Below the pieces are notes generated by a model that ran no database searches, had not been told where the DNA came from, and saw nothing but the letters and a program-made list of their open reading frames with translations. From Verrucomicrobiota bacterium (GTDB lineage: Bacteria > Verrucomicrobiota > Verrucomicrobiia > Limisphaerales > AV2): a DNA stretch of 21,873 nt. Positions 1 to 7,434 of the stretch are shown piece after piece (positions within the stretch are counted from its first letter, which is position 1; every line of letters begins with the position of its first letter). Location of the stretch: NCBI GenBank assembly GCA_003218935.1, contig QHPA01000232.1, positions 1 through 21,873 on the forward strand. Direction: 5' to 3'. Made by a program: the position numbers and the translations under genes.

Positions 1-615
1 GTCGTCGCCGGATTTCCAGAGCACTTTGCCGGTCCGCTTGTCGAAACTGACCAGCGTCGCGCCGTCGGTGCTGCCGACGGGGACAACCACCGCGTCGCCC
101 TCCACGACACCGGACCCGTTGTTGCCGCGGCGCGTCGCGGTGCCGGAGTTGGCTTTGGAGCCGAGAAATTTGACGCCGAAATCCTTTTCGAAGCTCGTTC
201 CCCAAATCACTTTGCCGTCGGCGAGGCCAAGGCAGCGAAACTCGCCGTTGCACGACTGAACGTAAACGCGGTCGCCATCGATGAACGGCGTGCTGCGCGG
301 TCCGGCGCCCCATTCGTCTTCGTAGCGGTCCGCCACCGGAACATTCCAAATCTCTTTTCCAGTCTTCACGTCGATCAGATGAGCGACCTCCTGCCGGCCG
401 TTCTCATCGAGATAGACCAGTTTGCCGCCGGCGACGACGGGCGAGGAAAACCCGCCGCCGATGGAGATTTTCCAAACCGGTTTGAGGTCATTCGGCAACG
501 AGATCACTGGCTCGTTGCTGGGAAGATGACAATCCCGCGTCGGGCCATGCCACTGCGGCCAGTCGCCGGCTGAACACCACAAAAAACTCAAAAAAAATCC
601 GACGACCGGAGTCAT
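1..615 (-). CDS. Secreted PQQ-like beta-propeller protein (3' end outside window)
   Basis: The minus strand is open from an ATG at 615 to the window edge (205 codons, no stop), so the C-terminus is missing. The protein starts with a hydrophobic leader (residues about 4-16, ending CSAG), then DWPQWHGPTRD, the usual opening of secreted PQQ-type propellers in Verrucomicrobia and Planctomycetes. Blade motifs follow: SSPVVAGGKLVYLD, VKTGKEIWNV, STPFIDGDRVYV, LADGKVIWGTSF and FDKRTGKVLWKS, i.e. repeated G-K-x-(I/V)-W strands. Such propellers act in the periplasm or on the surface, as scaffolds (BamB-like) or as dehydrogenase-like proteins; the catalytic type cannot be judged from this part. The start is uncertain: an in-frame GTG at 654 would add a basic n-region, and a GTG at 684 overlaps the stop of the upstream lipoprotein gene (GTGA), which would suit translational coupling. 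No Shine-Dalgarno stands out. It is probably co-transcribed with the LptE-like gene. Confidence 0.88.
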   Translation of the reverse strand, partial: MTPVVGFFLSFLWCSAGDWPQWHGPTRDCHLPSNEPVISLPNDLKPVWKISIGGGFSSPVVAGGKLVYLDENGRQEVAHLIDVKTGKEIWNVPVADRYEDEWGAGPRSTPFIDGDRVYVQSCNGEFRCLGLADGKVIWGTSFEKDFGVKFLGSKANSGTATRRGNNGSGVVEGDAVVVPVGSTDGATLVSFDKRTGKVLWKSGDD

Positions 616-680
616 CGCACGAACGGTCTTGCCCGCGGAAACGTTGGGGAGCACAAGCGGCCGGGATGGACATCGCGTTA

Positions 681-1244
681 TCACCAGGTTCCTTCGACGA
701 GCAGCGTCGTAGCATTCCGCGCCAGGTCATCCGCGAGCAGCGGGAGCGCCTGCCGCTCGGCGCTCGGCAAATCAGAACCGACGCGCACGGTCGTGCGGCC
801 GGTTACTTCGCGGTCCAGGACCACTTTACCGGTGGCGCGTTCCGTAGCGGTGAATTTCACCATCAACGTCACCTGGTAGTCGCGCACGGTGAGGATGTCG
901 TTCGGCTGGAAAGAAACGCCCTGCCGTTCGTATCTCAAGATGGCCCCATTCACAATAATGTCCCCGTCGCCGCGCGTGTTGAGTTTGTAAGTGCCGTCCT
1001 GTTGCAGGCTCTTGCGCAGCGCGTGATTGACGGCCTCGACCAGGCGTGGTTCCAGCGTTCTGTTCCCAAAAAAATTCACCTGGACCGTTTTACCGCGCGT
1101 CAATCCGGGATTTGCGGGGCCGAGCCGGTAGCCGGCGCAGCCGCACAGTCCCAGCGCCAGACCCGCGACAAGGAACAAGCAAGGCCGACTGTTCCAGCAG
1201 GACCGGCCCAGGATTTCCGGAGGGAGGGCGGCACTCCGGTTCAT
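681..1244 (-). CDS. LptE-like LPS-assembly lipoprotein
   Basis: 187 residues from the ATG at 1244. The frame stays open upstream to 1421, but this start puts a clean lipoprotein signal at the N-terminus: a basic stretch, a hydrophobic core (PCLFLVAGLALG) and the lipobox LCGC with the acylated Cys at about residue 36, followed by AGYRLG. The 'GCAGYxxG' start and the strand pattern after it (KTVQVNFFGNRTLEPRLVEA, then an ALRKSLQQDGTYKL helix, then beta strands ending VTLMVKFTATERATGKVV) fit the LptE/DUF799-like group of outer-membrane lipoproteins. LptE plugs LptD and helps deliver LPS to the outer leaflet. It lies downstream of the BamD-like gene and directly upstream of the propeller gene, so an envelope role is consistent. 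LptE sequences are very divergent; the assignment rests on lipobox, length and context. Confidence 0.75.
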   Translation of the reverse strand: MNRSAALPPEILGRSCWNSRPCLFLVAGLALGLCGCAGYRLGPANPGLTRGKTVQVNFFGNRTLEPRLVEAVNHALRKSLQQDGTYKLNTRGDGDIIVNGAILRYERQGVSFQPNDILTVRDYQVTLMVKFTATERATGKVVLDREVTGRTTVRVGSDLPSAERQALPLLADDLARNATTLLVEGTW

Positions 1245-1298
1245 GGGCGGTTCCCACGATTTCGCAAGCGCGCGCTGGGGCCATGAACCCAATCGTTC

Positions 1299-1345
1299 TC
1301 GTCCTCGTCCTCGAAACCAAAAGGACGAATCGAGGACGAGGACGA
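1299..1345. repeat. Perfect 16-bp inverted repeat between BamD-like and LptE-like genes
   Basis: TCGTCCTCGTCCTCGA at 1299-1314 is exactly complemented by TCGAGGACGAGGACGA at 1330-1345, with a 15-nt spacer. Each arm is built on a CGTCCT hexamer repeat. It sits 30 nt after the BamD-like stop and 54 nt before the LptE-like start, in the direction of transcription. No U-run follows, so an ordinary intrinsic terminator is unlikely. A dispersed repeat, an mRNA-stabilising hairpin or a processing site are all possible. Confidence 0.8.
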
Positions 1346-1374
1346 AAGGGAGGTTCACGGAGAGCGAACGCATG

Positions 1375-2394
1375 TTATTTCCGGGCGGTTCGTGTCTCGG
1401 CCCGTTTATTGATGGCGTCAATGCGTTTTTTGGCCGCTTCCGCGTAAGGTGAACCGGGCTCGGTCCGCAAAATGTTCACGACATCGTTGTAATAAGTGCG
1501 CGCGCCGTCCCAGCGTCTCTTTTTTTCGTAGAAGCGCGCGATCTCGAAACTGCCGCGCGCCTGTTCGGTCTTGAGCTCACCGATCATTTTCTGCGCCTCC
1601 TGGGCGCGTGAGTCTCCCGGATACAAAACCATGAAATCACTGAACGTGGCGATGGCCTGGCCGGCGACGCTTTGGTCGTATTCGGCCTTTTGCGCCTGTT
1701 TGTAGTAAGCGTGCCCCGCCTTGAAGAGGGCTTCGGCAGCCACCGTTTTGTTTTCGCGGTAACGGTCAGCGGCTGTCTCGTACGCCTTCACCGCTTCGTG
1801 AAACGGATCCACGCGGTTGAAGAAACTCACCTGCTTTTCGCGCGCGGCGCCGATGTTCATCTGGGCTTGTGGCGCGACTTCGCTGAACGGCCCGTTTTTG
1901 ATCAACTTTTCATACATGCCGGCCGTCCGGTCCATGGACGGAAAGAACGGGATGTAGCCCCACAGCCTGAACCATTGGCCGGCCAGAAAGCGATTGGCAA
2001 TTTCAAATTGGCGCGTGAGCACTTCCTGGTAGTTTTCGACCTTGGGGTATTTTTCGAGAAGCCTTTGATATTCCCTGAAGGCGCGCTCATCCTGATGCTC
2101 GGCCTCGTAGCAGCGTCCCAAAAGGTATTGCGCCTTCGGAGCGTAATCAGAGAGCCGCCAGACTTTGATGGTGCGCCGCGCGGCTTTGAAGGCGGTCGAG
2201 TAATCCTTTTTGTCAAAGGCGGTTTGTGCGACTTCGAGCTGGTCTTGGGCTCGGGTCCGAATCCACTTGCCCCCGCCGACTGGTTCATAAACCCAGCCTT
2301 CGCCCGGACGATAAACGAGCGGCGCCGGGCAGGTAAAAGGAAACGCCAGAACGCAGACAACAATGCAAGCGAGGCGAACTGACCAACGGTTCAT
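1375..2394 (-). CDS. BamD-like TPR outer-membrane assembly protein
   Basis: 339 residues. A signal peptide (MNRWSVRLACIVVCVLAF) is followed by PAPLVYRPGEGWVYEP and then helical TPR-type repeats: QLEVAQTAFDKKDYSTAFKAARRTIKVW, APKAQYLLGRCYEAEHQDERAFREYQRLLEKYP, VAPQAQMNIGAAREKQ, AEALFKAGHAYYKQAQ, and RGSFEIARFYEKKRRWDGARTYYNDVV near the C-terminus. This layout, especially the last 'ARFY.K..R..GA..YY..V' repeat, is that of BamD/YfiO, the lipoprotein that feeds unfolded porins to BamA. It is longer than E. coli BamD (about 245 residues), and the Cys in 'PFTC' has a poor lipobox context, so it may be soluble periplasmic or an unusual lipoprotein. It precedes the LptE-like gene on the same strand, 130 nt away with an inverted repeat in between. 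Confidence 0.8.
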   Translation of the reverse strand: MNRWSVRLACIVVCVLAFPFTCPAPLVYRPGEGWVYEPVGGGKWIRTRAQDQLEVAQTAFDKKDYSTAFKAARRTIKVWRLSDYAPKAQYLLGRCYEAEHQDERAFREYQRLLEKYPKVENYQEVLTRQFEIANRFLAGQWFRLWGYIPFFPSMDRTAGMYEKLIKNGPFSEVAPQAQMNIGAAREKQVSFFNRVDPFHEAVKAYETAADRYRENKTVAAEALFKAGHAYYKQAQKAEYDQSVAGQAIATFSDFMVLYPGDSRAQEAQKMIGELKTEQARGSFEIARFYEKKRRWDGARTYYNDVVNILRTEPGSPYAEAAKKRIDAINKRAETRTARK

Positions 2395-2544
2395 GGAACC
2401 AAACCGTAACGAACGGCCAAAACCAAGTCAAGGAACGCGGCGGTACGGGTTACTTTGGCGTGGCGAGACTACTGGCGAGCCACGATCGAATCGAAAAGCC
2501 TTGGACGTTTCAGCTCGCAGGGACGCTGGGCGCACCCGTCTGAA

Positions 2545-4050
2545 TCAAAGCAACCCGTTACCAACGCGGCACCAGTTTACTTCACGGGGAGGTGCTGTCA
2601 CAGCGGTTCCAATCAGCGTGTACCAGGGCCAGCCGATCAGGGTTTTCCAGAATGCAGTGATGCAGGTCATCACCGCCAGCGAGGTGACCATGCCGAATAC
2701 GACGGGAAGCGCGCGTCCTTTTTTCCAAACCACCGCGAGCAACAAACCGCCGAGCAACGCGCCGCTGGTGAGGCCGCGCAGCGAAAAAGCGGCGTTCAGA
2801 ACGAAATTCACTCTCTGGCTCGCGGCGAAGGCCACCAGCGAGAGCAGCAGACCCCACCAGGCAGTCGAATACCTGCTTAACCGCAGGTAGAACTCTTCCG
2901 CGCGCTCCTTTCCTCCAAGCCCCTTCAGAAAATCCATCGTGGAAACCGAAGCGAGCGAAGTGAGCGCCGAACTGGCCGACGACATCGCGGCGGAGAGTAT
3001 GGCCACGATCAGAAAGCCTTTAAGGATATTCGGCACAGCCGTGAGCATGAAAATCGGATAAACGTAATCGTTTGGCTTGACGCCGGGACGCGGTTCGGGA
3101 ATCGGGATCGCCATCGGCAGTTGCCGGTAATAAACCCAGAGCATTGCGCCGACCAGGAGGAAGACCAGGAACAGCGGGAGGATGATGACGGCGCTCAGAA
3201 CCAGCGCTTTCCGGGCATCCACCACCGTTTTGCAGGCCAGCACGCGCTGCACGATGAGTTGTTCCGCGCCATGCGATGACATCACCATCACCGTGCCGCC
3301 GATGATCCCCATCCAGAGATTGAACCCGCCGTCCGAAGCGAGTGCCCAGGAGAATTTCGTGTTCAACCAGACCAGTTTGCCATCGTGGGCCGCGCGAGAG
3401 AAGACCTCCGGAAAGCCGCCGTCGAATTGTTGCGGGATATAAAGCAGCGTGAAAATGCCGCCGGCCATGAACAGCAGGAATTGCACGGCGTCGGTCCAGA
3501 TGACCGCCTTCACGCCGCCGAAGTAGGTGTACAGAAGGGAGAGGAAAACGAAGAGCGCGATGGCCGGAATAATTTTGATTCCAAACATCAGTTGAATCGG
3601 GATGCAGGCAACATATACCCGAAAGCCGCCGGCGATCGTTTCGCTGACGAGAAAAAAGCCCGCCGCCGTTTTTCGAACGGCCGGGCCAAACGCATTCGCG
3701 AAGAGTTGATACGGCGAATAAATTTCACCGCTGAAGTAGTGCGGCACCAGCAGGACGGCCAGAATGATCCTCGCGATGATATAGCCGATAATCATCTGGA
3801 TGAAGGTGAGATTGTTGCCGTAAGCGATGGCGGGCACACCGATGATCGTCAACGCGCTGGTCTCCGCGGCGACGATGGAAAAACCGATGCCCCACCACGG
3901 AATGTTCCTGCTGCCGAGAAAATAGTCGCGGGTGCTTTTCTGGTCCTTGCCAAACCACAAACCAAGCCCGACGATTCCAACCAGATAAACGGCTATGACC
4001 AGCCAGTCGCCCGTTTCAAAGTACGGGTTGGCGTCAATGGAATTCATCAT
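2545..4050 (-). CDS. Sodium:solute symporter (SSS/SLC5 family)
   Basis: 501 residues, almost entirely hydrophobic helices, about 13 predicted from inspection. The N-terminus (WLVIAVYLVGIVGLGLWFG) leads into an SSS-typical loop (TRDYFLGSRNIPWWGIGFSIVAAETSALTIIG, residues about 40-71). The family signature FGGVKAVIWTDAVQ lies at about 177-190. The MSSASSALTSLASVSTMDF helix at about 356-374 carries the paired serines that form the Na2 site in vSGLT-like and NIS-like members. It is an inner-membrane Na+-coupled importer; the substrate (sugar, carboxylate, urea or other) cannot be read from the sequence. Tandem ATG codons open the gene (4050 and 4047) and no good Shine-Dalgarno separates them. It lies 79 nt downstream of the UreF-like gene on the same strand and 150 nt upstream of the BamD-like gene; co-transcription is possible but unproven. 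Confidence 0.93.
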   Translation of the reverse strand: MMNSIDANPYFETGDWLVIAVYLVGIVGLGLWFGKDQKSTRDYFLGSRNIPWWGIGFSIVAAETSALTIIGVPAIAYGNNLTFIQMIIGYIIARIILAVLLVPHYFSGEIYSPYQLFANAFGPAVRKTAAGFFLVSETIAGGFRVYVACIPIQLMFGIKIIPAIALFVFLSLLYTYFGGVKAVIWTDAVQFLLFMAGGIFTLLYIPQQFDGGFPEVFSRAAHDGKLVWLNTKFSWALASDGGFNLWMGIIGGTVMVMSSHGAEQLIVQRVLACKTVVDARKALVLSAVIILPLFLVFLLVGAMLWVYYRQLPMAIPIPEPRPGVKPNDYVYPIFMLTAVPNILKGFLIVAILSAAMSSASSALTSLASVSTMDFLKGLGGKERAEEFYLRLSRYSTAWWGLLLSLVAFAASQRVNFVLNAAFSLRGLTSGALLGGLLLAVVWKKGRALPVVFGMVTSLAVMTCITAFWKTLIGWPWYTLIGTAVTAPPREVNWCRVGNGLL

Positions 4051-4129
4051 GGGAACAAAGTGTTCCCTATTACTGAAGAGCCAGAGCGGCGTTGGCCAGA
4101 GAAAAGTTGGCCGGCGAAGAATTTTGCCG

Positions 4130-4798
4130 TCACCCGATCAGCGGCCTCAGACCGGCGGCCGCCATCAGCAAACTGTTCGCCGCTGCGGGAAAACCGGCAC
4201 AGACTTCGCTCACTAAAATCTGACACTCGGTCTCGGCCAGTCGCAACCGATTCGCTGCGGAACTGACGAAGCCGCGCGTCGTCCGCTGCGCGTAGCTTAA
4301 CAAACCCTGCCGCAGCGGCAGCGAGTAAACCGAGAGAATCAAACCGTAAACCACCGTGTGCCAGGCGTGCGCTTCGCCGGTCTGCACGGCGCGCAGATAA
4401 CGCTGCACCAGCCGCTGGTCGCGCAACTGGCGCAACCGTTTGAGCTGCGTTTTCCCCACGCGCTGGCTGGCCGTGGCAAAGCTCTGGAGCAACGGTTCGT
4501 TCGCAAGTTGCCGGTCGAGCTCGATCAATTCGCGAATCTCATAGCGGCTCGTGTGTCCGTGGGCCCGGCAGATGGCAGGCAACTCCAGTGGGACCAGGAT
4601 TTGCGACTGGTAATCGCGCAGAAAGCGGCTCAAGGACGCCAAGTCCGTGACGCGCCGAAATTTATGCGATGCCGCCCCTGCACTGAGCGCCACCAGCCCT
4701 TCCGCCGAACCGATTTGTTGTGTCAGCGGCGCAATGTCGCCGAGCAATTCCTCGACGGTGTCCTGCGCGACTGTGTGCTGGTTTGTCTTGCTATTCAT
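4130..4798 (-). CDS. Divergent UreF-like protein
   Basis: 222 residues from the ATG at 4798; the frame is open nine codons further, to an ATG at 4825. The order of motifs follows UreF, the helical urease accessory GTPase-activator: LLGDIAPLTQQIGSAEGL (UreF: D.xLP.GGFAHSxGLE), SLSRFLRDYQ, LEL and IRELIELDRQL, then the aSxxxGxxxL segment as ATASQRVGKTQLKRL. HTVVYGLILSVYSLPLRQGLLSYAQRTTRGFVSSA matches the C-terminal 'hPVvxGxxxxxxxlplreallaYl...lvsaA' block. Two UreF hallmarks are degraded: the GGFAHS loop, and the RLxPLGQ near the end, which reads NRLRLAETECQ. No urease subunit, UreD, UreE or UreG lies within reach, so it is an orphan paralogue or a repurposed fold. The family is assigned from memory of its pattern, not from a search. 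An unrelated helical protein is the alternative. Confidence 0.55.
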   Translation of the reverse strand: MNSKTNQHTVAQDTVEELLGDIAPLTQQIGSAEGLVALSAGAASHKFRRVTDLASLSRFLRDYQSQILVPLELPAICRAHGHTSRYEIRELIELDRQLANEPLLQSFATASQRVGKTQLKRLRQLRDQRLVQRYLRAVQTGEAHAWHTVVYGLILSVYSLPLRQGLLSYAQRTTRGFVSSAANRLRLAETECQILVSEVCAGFPAAANSLLMAAAGLRPLIG

Positions 4799-4825
4799 TA
4801 CGCCAGCAAAGCGGAACAAGACCAA

Positions 4826-5031
4826 AAGTTCTTTCCCACATCTCGCGCGATGTTACGCCGCACCTCGCGCGAGTGCCAGACGGAAAATGCTTCCGACGAA
4901 AGATTTTCCCGCGCCTTTCCGCAAGTTTTGGCTTGCATTGCGGCGAAGACCCTCTAGGCCCACTAGCAGGCTAGTGATGGGAGAATGGCAAAGCGATATA
5001 CTAAATTGACCCTTCGTCCTGCCAACCTAGA
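4826..5031. other. Intergenic gap with two small hairpins
   Basis: This stretch separates the GT4 stop (5032) from the UreF-like start. It holds GCAAG..CTTGC (4921-4936) and CACTAGC-AG-GCTAGTG (4961-4976), a perfect 7-bp stem with a 2-nt loop. Both lie downstream of the GT4 gene in its transcription direction and could contribute to termination, but no U-run follows. No reading frame here looks coding. Confidence 0.4.
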
Positions 5032-6252
5032 TTACCTTTCCTGGTGATCGTGCATTTTTGGATTCGCATGAAAAACTTCTTGGAGTGACTGGAGGTAGAA
5101 GTGTTTCGCCGATTCCCAGGACAGTTGCTGACACCGTGCGTGCAACGACTCTCCCAGGGATCTGCGGCGCTCGCGGTCCCGGGCTAGTTCGCAGATGGCT
5201 CCTGCCAATGCCATCGCGTCATCGGGAGGGCAGAACGCCAACTCAGAAGACGAGAAATACTGCTGCACTCCTGGAAGTTCCGAACAAATCACCGGTTTTC
5301 GCGCGGCCCCGAATTCAAATATTCGTGTCGGCAAATTCACCCGCGTCAATGGGGTGTTGCTTGTTGGGATTACTCCGATGTCGGCTGCATCAATGTACTC
5401 GCGAACCCGCTCGTGAGCAACTCGGCCGACTATCTGGATCCGCGGGTCAAACACCAACTGACTCAGCAAGTTCGAGGCGAATGGTTCTACTGCCTCACCG
5501 AGGATCGTGAGGGTTAAATCGGGCACTGAAACACTCGCCAGAGAGAAAGCTCTTAGGAGCGTGCTAACGCCGTTGCGTCTGGAAAGCGTCCCGGAAAAGA
5601 GGACGCGGCATCGTGTGGTTTCTGCGGCATGGGCACAATGGAAGGCGATGGGATCAAACGCTCTGTTGTCGGCCGCATTCAGAACGATGCAGTATCGGGA
5701 GACCACTAGCTTTCGGGATAACAGGGCTTCTCTGAATCCTTCATTTGGGAAAATGATCAGATCAGACAAACGCACGATGATAGATTCAAGTCGACGGTTC
5801 AGCCACAACACGAAAAACGTGAGCGGACCGGTGAACTTTGATGCATATAACTCCGAGCCAAGATCCATCCAGTCGGTCACCACGCGCACCCCTGTCAGCT
5901 TCGGCAGGATACACACGAGAAAGAGCGCTTCCGGTGCGAGAAACACTTGCATGAGGTGATAGCGCCGCCGCACCCGCAGCGCAATTGCGAGCAGAGACAC
6001 CCAAATTGCGTAAGCCGCATACTCACAGGCATAGCGTAGCAGAGTGGATCTGCACCGTGTAACAGGGAATACGTGAAAGATCACCCCGGGCAGTTCGGGA
6101 CTCGGAAACGCCGAATCCGCAAAGCAAAACACCTCAGTCCTGTAACCTGCCTCGACCAGCGCGCTTACCTCGCGTTGCGCCCGCGGGTCTTGGACGTATG
6201 ACTTGTTCAACACAAGCAAGACACCCATTCCATGTCCTATTCCGTCCATCAT
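5032..6252 (-). CDS. Family 4 glycosyltransferase (GT-B fold)
   Basis: 406 residues from the ATG at 6252. Two Rossmann halves are visible. The N-terminal acceptor half runs from GVLLVLNKSYVQDPRAQREVSALVEAGY, with a membrane-associating segment YAAYAIWVSLLAIALRVRRRY. The C-terminal donor half has RVLFSGTLSRRNGVSTLLRAF, LTILGEA, VGRVAHERVREYIDAADIGVIP and the nucleotide-sugar motif RIFEFGAARKPVICSELPGVQQYF, equivalent to the GT4 E-x7-E region. It transfers a sugar from an NDP-sugar during cell-surface polysaccharide or glycoconjugate synthesis; donor and acceptor are unknown. The frame extends to a TTG at 6270 that overlaps the stop of the GT2 gene (TTGA). I prefer the ATG at 6252 because a GAGGGA sequence lies just upstream, although its spacing (about 11-12 nt) is long. 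Translational coupling to the GT2 gene is likely either way. Confidence 0.88.
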   Translation of the reverse strand: MMDGIGHGMGVLLVLNKSYVQDPRAQREVSALVEAGYRTEVFCFADSAFPSPELPGVIFHVFPVTRCRSTLLRYACEYAAYAIWVSLLAIALRVRRRYHLMQVFLAPEALFLVCILPKLTGVRVVTDWMDLGSELYASKFTGPLTFFVLWLNRRLESIIVRLSDLIIFPNEGFREALLSRKLVVSRYCIVLNAADNRAFDPIAFHCAHAAETTRCRVLFSGTLSRRNGVSTLLRAFSLASVSVPDLTLTILGEAVEPFASNLLSQLVFDPRIQIVGRVAHERVREYIDAADIGVIPTSNTPLTRVNLPTRIFEFGAARKPVICSELPGVQQYFSSSELAFCPPDDAMALAGAICELARDRERRRSLGESLHARCQQLSWESAKHFYLQSLQEVFHANPKMHDHQER

Positions 6253-6266
6253 GTTGAACCGTTCCC

Positions 6267-7160
6267 TCAAAACAGTCGGCGTAGCCGCTGCATCTGCTCA
6301 GCACGATGGAACTTCCGGCAAACGACCGGAACCTCCAGATCGTCAGTAAGCGCATACCCGCAGACGTAGCCAAGGAGCCAGGCACTATTACCAAGAATGA
6401 GCGGTGATTCCAACAGGCGACGGACGGCTTTTAGCACGGCGAAGAACGGATCCATCCCAAGCTTCTGGTCACGGACACCGTTGAGCCAGCGCGTTTGGAG
6501 AATGTTGGCTACGCCCTCGGTGCCCATTTCTCGCCGATGAGAGTATTCTATGTCAGGAAAAGTCTGCGTCTCCCAGCCGTGCATCCGTGCCATGATGCCA
6601 GCCAAGGTGTCTACGCCGCCCCAGCTCAGTGGTCGATAACCTCGGATCTGTGAAAAGCAGGCGCGCCGGAAGAATTGATTCCCTCCAACAGCGATATCTT
6701 CCGGTTGGGACAGGACTCGGCGCGATCGATTGCGATGCCATTCAACATGGCGTCCAGCAGCGAGTCCAAGACGCGGTTGGCTGCCGAACTTGGCCAGAAT
6801 CTGCTCGAAGTAGTGGGCGCCCACCGAAATATCGGCGTCCAGCACTCCAACAAAATCGAATGCCAACGCAGCTAGTATCTCGAAGCCCTTTGCGACCGCG
6901 ACCGCCTTGTTCTTAAAGGACCGACGACCGCCGATCGTTAGGCCAGCAACAGTGATAAACGAATGCGATTGGGCATGGAGCTGTGCAATGGCTTCCGTGC
7001 CATCCGTCGAATCATTCACGCAGATCACCCAGCGCAGAGGGCGTACAGTCTGACTCACCACCGACTCGATCGTAATTCCGATATGCGCCACCTCGTTGCG
7101 TGCCGGCGTAATCAACACATACCTTGTCGCCGTATCTGGACTACGGTCCTTTGAGGACAT
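6267..7160 (-). CDS. Family 2 glycosyltransferase (GT-A fold)
   Basis: 297 residues from the ATG at 7160. The open frame reaches 7295, but the extra 45 residues carry no recognisable domain, and this start puts the first GT-A strand (YVLITPARNEVAHIGITIESVVSQT) close to the N-terminus. Motifs: VNDSTDGT at about 49-55, the KNKAVAVAKGFEIL segment, the DxD motif in VLDADI (D108, D110) that binds the metal and nucleotide sugar, and GGNQFFRRACFSQIRGYRPLSWGGVDTLAGIMARMHGW, the usual GT2 stretch before the catalytic base. The tail FAVLKAVRRLLESPLILGNSAWLLGYVCGYAL looks like a membrane-associated helical pair. It precedes and overlaps the GT4 gene frame, so the two probably act in one surface glycan pathway. 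Base composition over both genes looks less GC-rich than their neighbours. Confidence 0.9.
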   Translation of the reverse strand: MSSKDRSPDTATRYVLITPARNEVAHIGITIESVVSQTVRPLRWVICVNDSTDGTEAIAQLHAQSHSFITVAGLTIGGRRSFKNKAVAVAKGFEILAALAFDFVGVLDADISVGAHYFEQILAKFGSQPRLGLAAGRHVEWHRNRSRRVLSQPEDIAVGGNQFFRRACFSQIRGYRPLSWGGVDTLAGIMARMHGWETQTFPDIEYSHRREMGTEGVANILQTRWLNGVRDQKLGMDPFFAVLKAVRRLLESPLILGNSAWLLGYVCGYALTDDLEVPVVCRKFHRAEQMQRLRRLF

Positions 7161-7326
7161 GGCTATTGTAGTGTGTTGGCTCTTGAAGACGAACGCAAGG
7201 GCGATTTGGGTAGTGACGCAGTGAAAATGCCACTTTGAGGAGGGGCAACCGCCCAAAGTCATCCGACTCCATTTTGTCCGGGAAGAAGTCCCCACTTAAA
7301 CGCGTTGACTTCACGCCTTTGGTAGA
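7161..7326. promoter_or_regulatory. Divergent intergenic region between GT2 and the HicA remnant
   Basis: This 166-nt gap lies between two divergent starts, so it must hold the promoter of the glycosyltransferase pair. TTGACT at 7305 and TAGAAT at 7323 resemble -35 and -10 boxes pointing toward the HicA remnant, but their 12-nt spacing is too short for a good sigma-70 promoter. The GT-side promoter could not be placed with confidence. Confidence 0.3.
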
Positions 7327-7434
7327 ATGAAACTACCAAGAAATATTTCCGGAGCTGAATTGGCCGGCGCGCTCAAGAAACTCGGCTATCAAATCACCCG
7401 CCAGACCGGCAGCCATCTCCGGCTGACCACCTAG
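7327..7434 (+). pseudogene. HicA (YcfA-type) toxin remnant, truncated
   Basis: The ATG at 7327 opens a 35-codon frame reading MKLPRNISGAELAGALKKLG, then YQITRQTGSHLRLTT, then TAG. This is the N-terminal half of a HicA mRNA-interferase: the double-stranded RNA-binding-like fold with the catalytic His in the TGSHLRL motif. Full-length relatives run to about 70-85 residues and continue after 'LRLTT' with a segment containing conserved Pro-His. Here the sequence stops at once and runs into the end of the convergent EamA gene. No HicB antitoxin follows. The stop codon (7432-7434) overlaps the EamA stop within the palindrome CTAG. I infer a deletion or rearrangement that replaced the 3' half of the gene and its antitoxin. 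It is too short to be an active toxin by family standards, though the catalytic His is kept. Confidence 0.8.

Noticed and set aside
666..1286. 206-codon plus-strand frame across the LptE-like gene
   Set aside because: The opposite strand has a lipobox and a coherent family pattern; this frame has none.
3385..4266. 293-codon plus-strand frame across the symporter
   Set aside because: It is antisense to a clear transmembrane transporter and the encoded protein is low-complexity and charged.
4130..4798. A urease operon
   Set aside because: Only a divergent UreF-like gene is present; no urease structural or other accessory genes are in the window.
5032..6270. TTG at 6270 as the start of the GT4 gene
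   Set aside because: It overlaps the upstream stop, which is plausible for coupling, but the ATG at 6252 is a stronger start codon and keeps the whole domain. Left as an alternative.
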